A DNA stretch of 64,000 nucleotides from Parasponia andersonii. Lineage: Eukaryota > Streptophyta > Magnoliopsida > Rosales > Cannabaceae. The number at the start of each line of letters is the position of its first letter. Position 1 is the first letter of the stretch. The notes beneath the pieces were generated by a model that searched no databases, was not told the DNA's origin, and worked only from the letters and a program-made list of their open reading frames with translations. The position numbers were made by a program, and so were the translations under genes. Positions 48,405 through 59,462 of this stretch are shown here, piece after piece. The stretch covers positions 637,753-701,752 of the forward strand of contig JXTB01000138.1 in the NCBI GenBank assembly GCA_002914805.1. The letters run 5' to 3'.

Positions 48405-48815
48405 CTTCAATTGGCACTCCCTAAATTTTAATAATGTAAACTTATCCACATATTTCATAAAAAAAATTTAATAATATCTCTCATTTATCCTATTGAATTT
48501 TAAAATTTTCAAACTTTACTTCGGTCATTATTAAATAGTTAATTTTTCCCATACTTTTATGAGTAATTTTTCTTTAAACCCCACTTAAAAATATTATTTA
48601 AATCATGTTGATATTGACAGTTTGTGTTTCAATCATTTTTACTTTGCTCTAAATTATTTTACTCAATTACAAGTCAATTTGAAGGGAAAAAAATGTAAAG
48701 AGTAAAAAAAAAGGGGGGGAAAGAGAGGGGGGAGGGGAGAAAAATTAAATTTAACATTAGATTTTGATTTTGACTCTTAAATTTTTTTTCTCCCTAACTG
48801 CACTTATGTATATAC

Positions 48816-48858
<43 letters not shown>

Positions 48859-49330
48859 GAACTATGGTCGCCTTTCATATGAGGATGGAATATTACCTTA
48901 AAGAAAAAGAAAAAGATGAGATGGAACATTAAAGTACCATTACCCGCCTTAAATATAATCTATGATTTTCGGCCAACAAGCCTTTTTAAAGTATTTGCCA
49001 CGTAGTCATTTGGTGTAAAAATTTGTATTTTTAACCATTATATATATATATTCAGAAGTTCCAAATTTTTATAATTAAATGATTTTGACTAAAGAAAATT
49101 AGGAAAATTAATCATAATCATAAATATATCTTTATAGGATATAGTTTAAGTAAATGATGCTTAGCAAGTTTAGGATAATGATTTTTTTTCCTTTTAAACA
49201 CTAAAATAAACATTCCACTAAAAAAATTAGAATAAAAAATAGTAATATACTCTCGGGATAAAAATAAAATAAAATGAGACTCTGATCGTGAAATTAAGAT
49301 AGTAGTACGTGGGAATAAACAATTATATAT
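48405..49330. other. AT-rich flank upstream of copy C
   Basis: Very AT-rich DNA with a TA microsatellite (about 48828-48855) and a short G/A-rich run (48710-48742). No gene, RNA or element is recognised. Confidence 0.5.
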
Positions 49331-49906
49331 TAGGATAATAATAAAAATATTCTCTGAATTTTGATGAAATGCTCGATATATTCCTTCAGTTTTTATAAAT
49401 TATAAAAATATTTCTTTTGATTAACAAATTAATACAAATTTTACCCATATAACTTATTAGGTCAAAATTAATAAACATAATATCAAAATTATCTTCTATC
49501 TAAACTTGTAACAAAATAAGTATTACTTAAAGAGCAATAAATCGTATTCAGTTAAGAAAAAATTAGTAGTGGATGAAAGAAAAAAATGACTAAGAATAAG
49601 AAACTTTTGTGAAGAATAGTCTTATATAAATTGTTTAAAGAATTTTTTTAATTTTTAAGCTATCTAATTGTATTTAGATAATGGTATCTTGGTTATTTCA
49701 AAAAAAAAAAATTGTCTGTTACAAGGTTAAAGAGAGGATAATTTTGATATTTTATTTGTTAATTTTGACTGAATATGCTATAAAAGTGAAATTTGTATTA
49801 ATTTATTAATTAGATGAGATAATTTTATAATTTATGAAAACTAAAAAGATATATTAAGTATTTCATTAAAATTTAGAGATATTTTTGTTATTATCCTTAT
49901 ATATAA
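49331..49906. mobile_element. Foldback (long inverted repeat) MITE-like element
   Basis: Left arm about 49331-49515 (AGGATAATAATAAAAATATTCTC...) and right arm about 49718-49906 are long inverted repeats of each other. Shared strings in the same sense include GGATAATAA.AAAAATAT.., AATTTTGATGAAAT/AATTTTAATGAAAT, AAATTAATACAAATTT and AATATCAAAATTATC. The arms are about 180 bases each around a ~200-base centre. The flanks are AT-rich (TTATATAT / TATATATAA), so an exact target duplication cannot be fixed. The GGATAATA termini resemble common plant Mutator-type foldback MITEs. It has no coding capacity. Confidence 0.85.
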
Positions 49907-49990
49907 GGCCTTCAAGAAAAATTATGTATAAGGAAAAAAAAAAAGTCCTCAATTGAAATTCTCAACTAATATTTGCTCATTTGCTCTTCG

Positions 49991-50029
49991 CACGTGATAT
50001 AATTGATTGTCCTTTTTCCAGTTCACGTG
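49991..50029 (-). promoter_or_regulatory. Two CACGTG motifs far upstream of copy C
   Basis: Perfect CACGTG palindromes at 49991-49996 and 50024-50029, the latter as TTCACGTGGGGCC. They lie about 1.96 kb upstream of the copy C start. They may be the relic of the G-box promoter seen upstream of copy A, pushed away by the repeat and foldback insertions. Because the gene is dead, no role is claimed. Confidence 0.35.
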
Positions 50030-50124
50030 GGGCCGATGGCATCTTTTCCTTTGTACTGGACTAGAGTCTAGAGCGAGATGCGCACGCGAAACGTGACAAC
50101 CTTGCGTTTTTTACTTTGGACCTT

Positions 50125-50205
50125 GAGAAATTAGGTTAAATATGTATCATAAGAGGCATATTTTGGTACATATGCTTTCCTCAATAAAACTCTGAAAAAT
50201 ATGTA
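50125..50205 (+). repeat. Left terminal inverted repeat of the MULE
   Basis: Starts GAGAAATTAGGTTAAATATG, which is a perfect inverted match for 20 bases to the end at 58011-58030, then an imperfect match for about 60 more. The right end reads GCATATTTAACCTAATTTCTC on the plus strand. Confidence 0.85.
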
Positions 50206-50498
50206 TATACCCACCTGAAATGTCACTTCTGCCCTTAATAATTGGTTTATAATGTATATGTCGCACTTCTCCTCTTTAATCAAGCTGTAGCTTCTTATTC
50301 CTCCCTCTATATCCTCACAATCTTTCCTGTAATCTCATACTTGAATTTATCATACTGTCTAAGGAGCTGAAATTCTAAGAACAGAAAAGAAGAAAAGGAT
50401 AAAAGTTGAAAAAACAGAAAAAAGACTTAGCAGTAAGACAGAGGACAGAAATCCGCGAAATGGGTATGTAATTTATATGTTCAAATGTTATGGGTACT

Positions 50499-50640
50499 NN
50501 NNNNNNNNNNNNNNNNNNNNNNNNNNNNNNNNNNNNNNNNNNNNNNNNNNNNNNNNNNNNNNNNNNNNNNNNNNNNNNNNNNNNNNNNNNNNNNNNNNNN
50601 NNNNNNNNNNNNNNNNNNNNNNNNNNNNNNNNNNNNNNNN
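50499..50640. other. Assembly gap (142 N)
   Basis: Undetermined bases inside the inferred first intron of the MULE transposase. The bases right of the gap are a run of TTTCGA/TTTCGAC motifs, so the gap probably hides more of that repeat. Translations across it are meaningless. Confidence 0.99.
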
Positions 50641-50790
50641 AATTTCGATGTATTTCGATTATAATTTCGACCAAATTTTGATGAAGTCTGAGATGTAAGA
50701 ATTTCGTCGACTATAATTCGATGTTAGTCGAATTTTCGACCTATTTTCGATGATTATTTTGATTATTTTTTTCGACCAATTTCGACCAAT
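50641..50790 (-). repeat. Left TTTCGA-motif array of the MULE
   Basis: About a dozen TTTCGA(T/C) or TTCGAC words spaced 8-20 bases apart, in the opposite orientation to the TCGAAA array near the right end. It lies in the 5' region of the transposase and continues into the assembly gap. Confidence 0.8.
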
Positions 50791-53394
50791 TTTTTATGGC
50801 TAAAAATATAGATTCTTCCTTTTACATTTTATGATTTTTTCTGTTGAATCTAATTTCTTTTTTTTTTTTATTTCATCTGCAGAGTCACGTTTCAACATCA
50901 TAGTTTTGTATAACAGTGAATGGATATTTTCGTCAGAGATAATATTATGGTCTTATATTGCTAAAGAAAGTAAGGCCATGGGTGTATGAATAGGTATAAC
51001 TTTTGTGACCCTTGTAGATAAGCTGTATGAGGTGATTGGAGTTGATAAAAATCGTTTTGATTTAGAACTTAAGGTTGTTTATAAATGTGATGGTAGAGAT
51101 GGAATCCCTATTCCTCCAACGAAGATTACCTCTGATAGTGACCTAGAAATTTGGCTTGAGGAGATGTCTTACTCTATTCAGAACCGTACTCCTTTATGTG
51201 TATCCATTTTACCGAAGTTGACACCTGCAGGTGAGGGTTGCAGTCAAAATGCTTCATTTGTGCCTGAAACAGGTGCAGAGAAAATAGAAAAGTTAAAGGA
51301 ATGCTTTGGTGAAGTAGTTAAGACTCCAGGGACAACAACAGAGACTTCAAATAGTCAAGTGCGTAGAGTAAGAATAGTAGATAATGAAGCGAAGTGGAGT
51401 GCTTCCTTGTTTTCAGAGGGAGAATTGCCACAGGGAATACCTAACAACTTGTCAGTTGGATCTTCTAATTCAGTGAAAATTGTGATCGGTCAACTATTTG
51501 AGAATAAGGAAGACTTGAAGCTGAAGCTGCACTTGCATGCAATGAAGTGCAATTTTGAGTTCAAGGTAAAAAAGTCAAGCAAAGACTGTTGGTTTATAAC
51601 ATGTATAGACGACAATTGTACGTGGCGGTTGCGAGCTAGAAAGGTGGAGCAATCTGATATATTTGAGGTGCAAAGATATGTGCCTGAACACACATGTTCG
51701 TTGGGAATAAGGCATAAGGACAACAGACAAGCAGCACCATGGGTTATTGGACATTGCATTAAGAGAAAGTACACAAATCCAGCCAACCCTAATTATGCCC
51801 CTTGATCAATAATCGACGATTTCTCTAAAGACTATGGGATTAACATGACATATGAAAAGGCATGGAGATATAGGGAAAAAGCACTTCTGTATGTGAGGGG
51901 AACAGTGGATGGTTCATACCAAAAGCTGTCATCTTACCTATATATGTTAAAAAAGACTAATCCAGAAACAGTCACACATTTAGAGACTGATGAGATGGGA
52001 TGTTTCAAGTATTTCTTCATGTCACTGGGTGCATCTATTCGGGGCTTTAGAACAGCATGCCGTCCTATGCTATGTGTGGATGGATCCTTCTTAAAAACAA
52101 ACTGTAGAGGGACAATGTTGGCTGCGATTGCACAAGATGCAAACATGCAGTTGTATCTTGTTGTATTTGGAGTAGTTGACCCAGAGAACAACGACTCCTG
52201 GATGTATTTTATCATGAAACTAAAGGAAGCAATTGGAGACGTTGAGAACTTGGTCTTTGTATCGGACCGACACCCAAGTATTACGAATGCATTGTCGACT
52301 GTGTTCCCTGAAGCACACCACGGAGCTTGCATACATCATATTGGTATGAATATCCAAGCAAAATTCAAGACTGATCATTGCCATAGTGAGTACTTCTTGG
52401 CTGCAAAATCCTATTGGATGTGTGACTTTCTTCATCATTTTGAGAAGATCAAGGTCAAGGATCAAGCTATTGCTAATTATTTAGAACAAATAGGCATTGA
52501 AAAATGGAGCCGTGCAAACTTCTCTGCCATTCGTTACAACATCATGACAAGTAATAACACTGAGAGCTTTAATAACACGAATAGAGATGCACGGAAGTAT
52601 TCAATCACAACTTTGGTGGAGTTTCTGAGGTATACACTACAAACTTAGTTCTTTGAAAGACAAACATTGGCAATGAAATCTAATAAACCATTACCGAAAA
52701 AGATTGAGAAGAAATTGGAGGACCGTATTGAGGCTGCGAAGACTTTGATTGTTCAGCCTCTCAGCCACTATGAGTTTTATGTCATGGACAGTGACAGAGA
52801 CGGTCAAGTTAACTTACAGACAAAGACTTGTAGTTGTAAGAGGTTTGATTTGACAGGTCTGCTATATACGCATGCATTGGCGGCTACTCTAAGTCGACAC
52901 ATCAATCCATACTCCTTGTGTTCCTGGTATTATACAGTTGACGCATGGCTATGCTCATACGCAGAGACTGTATATCCAGTGGGAAATGAAGAAGAATGAG
53001 ATGTACCTGATGATATTAGCAGACATATGGTGGAACGACCTTCTTATAAACCAAAAGCTAGCTGGCCGAAAACAAAACATACAAAGTCAAAAGGGAAGAA
53101 GATCATAATGCAACGCCATTGTCGCCGTTGCAGTGGAAAGGGCCACAATCGGGCAACTTGTAGGTACATGATACCAACAGCTTCAAATAAATAATTTTGT
53201 ATAGAAAATCAAACAACAAATGACATATCTTGAGAATTTTGTACTATTAATTTTATCATTTTAATTTTAGGATTTTATGTACAATATTTTAATGAATAAT
53301 TTTAATATTTTAGTTGGAATAAGTTTGGAATATTATTTACTTTATTATAATGATATAATGTTTTGAAAAAATTGCAATAGTTGAAAAATTCTCG

Positions 53395-53515
53395 AAAATG
53401 CATCGAAATTTCGAATCGAAATGCAATAGTCGAAAAATCATTGAAAATGAATCAAAATGCATCTATATGTCATCAAAAACAGTGACGAATATCATCGAAT
53501 TTTGACTCTGGTTGA
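53395..53515 (+). repeat. Central TCGAAA-motif patch of the MULE
   Basis: A short cluster (CATCGAAATTTCGAATCGAAATG, CGAAAAATCATTGAAAA) in the ~480-base gap where the transposase and the Ulp1 gene converge. Same motif as the right-hand array. Written strings are joined only as found in the sequence. Confidence 0.7.
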
Positions 53516-53671
53516 CAAGCTAAATTATATCTCATTCGTTTTGACTTGAATTTCTAACCTGAGTATGCACAGTAACATAATACATGCACAATACATCAGC
53601 TACTCTATCCCAAATAAAATTATTTAAAAAAATGAGCAAAACTAACAATTATACAAAAATTTATTATACAC

Positions 53672-56253
53672 CTATGGCTCTATATTCTGGTAGAATAAAT
53701 CTACACATAATTTCTGTCTTGAATGTTGTATAACATCATCAACAACGTTGGACAGTGGAATGTCAGCTAACAGACATTCCAAGTGCTTTACAACAAAAAC
53801 GCCGCAATCTCCATTGCAAAGGTAAATAATTCTAGTTAATGTCAAAATAACCAATTGAAGAAATGTTTGTTAATATCCTTATATTGTATTGAATTACCTC
53901 TTTGTTGTTTATGGCACTAAATTGGGAGGTAACCTTCTAACATCAAAATCATGAGGTTTTGTCGTTGTAGTCAAATCAAGATCATCGCAATCAGTGACTC
54001 TTTCTACATTCAACAGAAAGTATGGCAACATCTTCATCATTGGGTGCATGGCTTGCTCGACACGTGCATCATCATATAATGCTTGGTCAGAGTCATATAC
54101 CGTGAGCATATGCGCAGGAAGATCTATCTGCATAAGAACCCAATGATTTGAACCGATGTTCAAGGGATAGTAAACTTCGTCAACCTCTGCCCAGCCACGT
54201 TGAAAATTATCTGCATCTCTTTTAGTATAGTCAGTAAGCTGGTCATCCCACAAAAACTTCGCTTTATTGGAGGTTTTTCGGAATGCATCCCACTGACCAT
54301 TCATGCATGCAATGTAGACTGCGTCCACAAGGGCGACCTTCTTTCTATAAGTCTTTGGGAAAAACCAAAGGCGTTTTCGTATCAACTGAAAAGCGGCGTC
54401 AATATACTGTAAATGGAGAGAATACAATAACTTTTAAGTGAATATAAAAAAGGATTTCAAAATGAAGAAAGAAAAATTTAATTATAAATCCAATTACCTC
54501 ATCTGCAAGCCACTTCCAAGGAGTCTGCAGGTGGAAAAAGAATCCAGTACTAGCATCACCAGTGGGAAGCTGGATTGGTTTCCGGTTATCAATAAGTCCT
54601 GCAAGCTATCTCCTAAATGTATCAAGATGTTTTGCATCAATTTTCCGGAATGGGTTTGGTTTGTATGGATCATTAACCTTGAACTTCTTGTTTGACGGAT
54701 CGGTGTAGTCAATGAGTCTCTTAGATCGTTGGCCGACCTGTTTCTTCCTCCCAAACTTAACTGTAGCCACCTCAACTAGTTGTAACTCTTTCACTCCTGG
54801 AGTTTGCTGCTCTTCAGAAGTGTGCTCTTTAGTGGGAGTACTTATGACAACATCTTCCCCTAGCTGATACCCTTTAGGAAGGACATCCAACTGGGTGGCC
54901 TCAGATTCAGAAATAGTTGGCTGCCGATGTGCTTTGATTTCCTCCATCATCTTCAATAACCTATCAAGTTTATCATTGAGAATCACTTGGTTCGCCTTCA
55001 GTTCAGTCTGGTTTGCCTTTAACTCAGCGATATCAGTCTTCAACTCAAGATAGAACTTATGTGACTGAGGCACGTCATCTAATGGTTCCTTCTCTACTTT
55101 GTTTGTGGGAGCGTCAAAGATGCCCGTCTCCTCTGCAGCTCGCTTTGCTTCAGCTACCTCCTTCTTGTTCTCCTCCTCCTCCTCAACATCAATTCTCTCT
55201 TCCTCAACTCCAGTACTGCCGAGGCTATGGTGTAGATCGTGATATATATGTTCATAGAATTCTTTCTCAGCCTTCTGTGGATTCAATAACGCCTTTATGA
55301 CAAGATGCAAGATAGTTCAAAATAAAATTCAATCAACTTATGAATTTATAAAATTAATTATATAGAATAAAATCAATTTTCCGGACTTACTTTCTTAATC
55401 TTGAATACATCAATACAATCCATCATTGATGGTGTTTTATTGCTTGTCCATGAAAGTATCCTTGAGAATTTGATGCCAAGGTTCTCAGAAAATGCACCAG
55501 TAAGCTTGGGAATAGCCTCATAAGCCCAATATTGTAAAGCAATGCTAAACCCATACACTGTGTATTTAGCTTCCTTCGCCTTCTTATTCTTTTTCATCTT
55601 CTGAAGGTAGTTTTCCATCTGATGCATCATGTCCTTATTTAAACTAGGAAACGTTCTCTCGTAAGATCGCTTTCCCTATGGATAATAAAGAAATCCTCCT
55701 CATTCTCCACAAAAGAGAGCATATCCATTATAATCTTGGTGCTTGACTCCTGTGCCATCAAGAGCCCATCTACCAAGTAGCACAACCCCAACTTCCACAC
55801 GTCCTCCTTCTCTTCATAATTTAGAAATGCAGCTTCTAATTCACTGGATCTCATATTAGCTGCATTATTCAGGTATGTCTCCCTCAGCCTTATGCTACTA
55901 GACATAGATTTGTACTTCACAATGTCTAGATCTTTGCCAAAGTTTAACACCGTTATCAACGAAAACTCACCAAGCCCGAATCTCAAGTTGCTATCCCCAA
56001 TGAAAAACTGCAACTCCACCGGGTTTTTGGATTTCATGTTCCTCAACAGTAGTTGGTGTATAAGTACTCTTGATGCTTGCATTGAAGGAGCAAGAAAAAA
56101 TTGTTTAAACGGACATTGCTTTGCCCTCTCTAACAAATCATACTTCTCAAATCTCTCCTTAATCTTCGACATCACCGTTGTTTCTTTTATAGTGATCCTT
56201 CCAGGAAAGTGTTCTCCAAAAGGTACAAAGAGCTTTGACTTTTGGTTCGGCAT
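53672..56253 (-). pseudogene. Ulp1/C48 cysteine peptidase with DUF1985 (MULE cargo), damaged
   Basis: Minus-strand gene of about four to five exons. Exon 1 is 56253-about 55391: DUF1985, LRFGLGEFSLITVLNFGKDL, then YTVYGFSIALQYWAYEAIPK. Exon 2 is about 55310-54497: a Glu/Lys-rich linker with ELKANQTELKANQ coiled coil and a Lys-rich NLS-like RKKQVGQRSKR. Next is 54406-about 53895 and a last exon about 53836-53672. The peptidase part has His in GSNHWVLMQI, Asp in TVYDSDQ and Cys in NGDCGVFVVKHL, the C48 triad. Such proteins cut SUMO- or ubiquitin-like conjugates; those in MULEs have unknown targets. Damage: a frameshift and TAG in the YPWGK motif at about 55670, in-frame stops at the YRR*LAGL (about 54606) and NLVP* (about 53911) points, and a final acceptor with AA instead of AG. 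Exon limits are inferred. Confidence 0.82.
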
Positions 56254-56309
56254 AAGAGGAACAAAGCAATTTAGACAAAATTTTTATAAATTTAACATAT
56301 ATCAAAAGC

Positions 56310-57645
56310 ATCTAAATTACGTCGAAATATAGTTGAAACGCATCAAAATAGGTCGAAAAGTGATCGAAATTTCGATCATTTTGATTTCGACGAGATTTCG
56401 ATTGTCATCGAAAAATCTTACAGAAACTATCTCAAATGAGAATAAATAGCCAGGAGGTGGAAATTGTCCATCGAAAATCATCGAAAAATAGAGCACGTCA
56501 AAATGGAATCGAAAATTAATCGAAAACAGTCGAAAAAAGATTAACTACTAGCTACTAGAAAAGGTTATCGAACTGTCATCGAAAAACAGTCGAACTAACA
56601 TCGAAAATTTAGAGCAGCCTTATTTTCTAAAATGTCATCGAAAATTTATCGAAATTTCAGCACTATTCATCAAAACATCATCAAAATAAAATTGAAACAC
56701 AGTCGAAATACCATCGAAAACACGTCGAAATACCATCGAATATCATCAAACTTTCATCGAAAAACAGTCGAACTAACCTCGAAAATTTAGAGCAGCCTTA
56801 TTTTCTATTTTAAAATGTCATCGAAAATGTATCGAAATTTCAGCACTATTCATCGAAACCTCATCGAAATAAAATCGAAACACAGTCGAAATAACATGGA
56901 AAATTTATTTTACTTATTTTAAAATATCATCGAAAAAGTATCGAATTTCGACTGTATAAATCGAAACATAGTCGAAATACCATCGAAAACACGTCGAAAT
57001 TCCATCGAATATCATCGAACTGTCATCGAAAAATAGTCGAACTAACATCGAAAATTTAAAGCAGCCTTATTTTCTATTTTAAAATATCATCGAAAATGTA
57101 TCGAAATTTCAGAACTATTCATCGAAACCTCATCGAAATAAAATTGAAATACAGTCGAAATAACATGGAAAGTTTATTTTACCTATTTTAAAATATCATC
57201 GAAAAGGTATCGAAATTTTGACTCTGTAAATCGAAACATAGTCGAAATACCATCGAAAACACGTCGAAATACCATCGAAAATACGTCGAATATCATCGAA
57301 CTGTCATCGAAAAACAGTCGAACTAACATCGAAAATTTAGAGCAGCCTTATTTTCTATTTTAAAATGTCATAGAAAATGTATCGAAATTTCAGTACTATT
57401 TATCGAAACCTTATCGAAATAAAATCGAAACACAGTCGAAATAACATGGAAAGTTTATTTTATCTATTTTAAAATATCATCGAAAAGGTATCGAAATTTC
57501 GACTCTATAAATCGAAATACAGTCGAAATACCATCGAAAACACGTCGAATTTCACGTGATTTTCCTGTACTATTTTCAACCATACTCATCGAAATATGAT
57601 CGAAAATTTAGACCAGCTAATCGAAAAAATGTCGGAATGAAGTCA
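56310..57645 (+). repeat. Right TCGAAA array of the MULE with ~180-285-bp higher-order units
   Basis: Dozens of (A/G)TCGAAA words. Larger repeats are marked by GCAGCCTTATTTTCTA at about 56614, 56795, 57062 and 57346, each followed by AAAATGTATCGAAATTTCAG and AATAAAATCGAAACACAGTC. These units are 181, 267 and 284 bases apart. The array lies between the Ulp1 start and the right terminal repeat, so it covers the Ulp1 upstream region. Confidence 0.9.
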
Positions 57646-57949
57646 AAAATTTCTAAATCGTCTTCTACTATAAATGCCCTAAATTCAAAAAAAAATAAAA
57701 CTCTCAAATCATATTTTGCTTACCTTCTTTTGGGGACTCATTTTTCTCAACGTAATCCTAAACAATGAGAGAGATTTACGATAGATGGCACGACGAGTTT
57801 TCGTCTTCCTCAGTTAACGACACGATGGGTTCTTAGCTCTTCAAAGAAGGAGACGAAAGAGAGAGTTCGAGAGAGAGAGAGAAATGAGGAGTTTCTGAGA
57901 GAAGAGACATATTTTCTCTTACGTATTAGTAAGTGTATTTTTGTCCACA

Positions 57950-58030
57950 AACATATTTTTCAAATGTTTTTTAACTTGTGCATATAGGCCAAAATAAGGG
58001 TATTACAAAGCATATTTAACCTAATTTCTC
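57950..58030 (-). repeat. Right terminal inverted repeat of the MULE
   Basis: Ends GCATATTTAACCTAATTTCTC, the inverted counterpart of the left end. About 80 bases show imperfect similarity. Just inside (57780-57945) is a GC-richer stretch with GA repeats that may hold the Ulp1 transcription start. Confidence 0.85.
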
Positions 58031-59462
58031 TTATCCTTTTGGTTGGGCCAGAACTCGTATTAATTAAAAATAATAAAATAAAAATTGGTTGACGATATGG
58101 TTTTCGCAATAATTAAATCTAGTAAAATGATAATACAATATGGCTTTAAACCTTGTCACGTCAAAAAAAAAAAATCCTAGCTGCGTACTGATGTTGATTT
58201 TTCTCCCTGATTTGAAGTTACGATTCTATTTATATTTGTTGATCTAAAACAATAGTGATCGAGTTAAGCTATCTAGTTTGAATTTCTACGATCGGAAGAC
58301 ATTTTATTGACTTAGGCTATATTTGGTTGAGAGAAAAAAAAAATTAGAAGAGATGAAAAATTAAAAGAGAAAGAAAATATGTAAAATGTGAAGAAAAATA
58401 TTTTTTTTCATTATTATTTGGTATATAAGAAAAAAAGGAAAGCTCATATATTTTAAAATGATTATTTTATCATTTTTATTAAAATTTTAAAATTAACGTA
58501 TAAAGTTATTTTAGAAATTCATTTTCACGTATTGATAAATTTTTTTTTCTTTTTGTTTTATAGATGTTAATGTAGGCTAAGTTTTGTAAGCATGTTATAT
58601 GTCTAGTCCAACCCACATTAATATAAGCCTCAACAATAGATTCATTGCGCGTGCGGCCTAACACACATTTATGCAGACTTACATTAAGTTTATATTTAGT
58701 TATTTTATATATAATTTTAAATATATTTTTTAATTAAAATTTTAAATATTTTATTTATATGCTTTTTAATATTATTTATTTACTTATTTTTAATGTTATT
58801 TATTTATTTATTTTTGTTTATTTTTAATTTATTTAAATTTTAAAAAATATAAATAAATTTTAGACTTAGCTTAGATTAGTACATATTTAATATTTTAAGA
58901 GATTTTTAGAGTTCTGCCGTAGAAATGAAAAAGAATTACACAAATATTATCAAATAAAACAATAAGTTCCCATACCGCACGCTTTTCTTATTTTTGAAAA
59001 GCTTGTCAAATACGCGGTGGCAAACTTGTAATTAAAACACCAATTTTAATATTTTTTATTTATCTGGTTAGGGTGTCCCTGAAGTGGTTCAATCCCAAGT
59101 ATCCACACTTTTATTTCTTTTCTTCTCGTTTTTTATTTTCTCGTTTTTCTTACGATTTGACTAGATAGAAATAAAAAAAATAAATCAGCAGATTCTCGTA
59201 AAACTTTGGGCAAAAACACCAAATAATTTTCATTATAATCCGGGCAACCGCATGTGCTTAAAATAAGGACACTTAGATCATTGAAAAATGCTAGACTTTA
59301 TTTTTAAGATTTTGGATATTTATACTTATTTTTCAAAAAATATTACCAAATTTATGATATTTCAAAAATAATAAAAATCCGGACGATCTTTTTATGATAT
59401 TTTACTAAATAATTTAGAAGCTAGAAAATGTGGTCATATTTTAATAAATAAGTTATTTTATT
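58031..59462. other. Intergenic, AT-rich
   Basis: No gene recognised. The stretch from 58311 (TAGGCTATATTTGGTTGAG, then purine-rich) and the stretch ending 63373 (pyrimidine-rich, then CCAAACATAGCCTTAG) are inverted relatives of a common plant repeat end. The 58600-58690 segment (AACCCACATTA...CGTGCGGCCTAACACACA) looks like part of a dispersed repeat. The 58690-58870 part is almost pure A/T. Confidence 0.5.

Larger units (their letters stand above)
50460..53194 (+). pseudogene. MULE transposase (mudrA-like), broken by in-frame stops
   Basis: Inferred first exon 50460-50463 (ATGG, donor GTATGT), intron 50464-50882 with the assembly gap, and main exon 50883-53194 in one frame; together these give 771 codons, typical of mudrA. 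Domains: an N-terminal PB1-like region; a MuDR DNA-binding part (about 51470-51720, CNFEFKVKKSSKDCW); the MULE transposase core with Asp in CVDGSFLK (52079), Asp in VSDRHPSI (52265) and Glu in HHFEKIK (52442), the expected DDE set; a SWIM-like CSCKRFDLTGLLYTHALA in which the second-pair Cys is Tyr; and a C-terminal CCHC knuckle (CRRCSGKGHNRATC). Four in-frame stops: TGA 50987, TGA 51803, TAG 52646 and TGA 52997. There are no frameshifts. The stop at 51803 sits where P-R-S-I-I is usual, and 52646 where a Trp is usual, so G:C to A:T changes explain the decay. Not functional as it stands. Confidence 0.88.
50125..58030 (+). mobile_element. MULE transposon with transposase and Ulp1-like gene (Kaonashi-type)
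   Basis: A 7.9-kb DNA transposon. The ends share GAGAAATTAGGTTAAATATG as terminal inverted repeats. Partial similarity continues to about 80 bases inwards (CATATTTTGG / TTATTTTGGCC, GAAAAATATGT). It holds a mudrA-like transposase on the plus strand and a convergent DUF1985/Ulp1 peptidase gene on the minus strand, the combination described for KI-MULEs in Arabidopsis and melon. Flanks (TTGGACCTT left, TTATCCTTT right) do not give a clean nine-base duplication, so the insertion is old or the exact ends differ slightly. Non-coding parts are dense in TCGAAA motifs. Both genes carry inactivating changes. Confidence 0.88.

Noticed and set aside
50375-50698. ORFs across the 142-N gap
   Set aside because: They are artefacts of translating undetermined bases.
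51490-52465. Minus-strand ORFs of 81-132 codons opposite the transposase
   Set aside because: They are shadows of the transposase frame, with no independent family signal.
56310-57645. CRISPR-like array
   Set aside because: The repeat words are only 6-8 bases, irregularly spaced and at variable distances. The setting is a plant transposon, and there are no cas genes.
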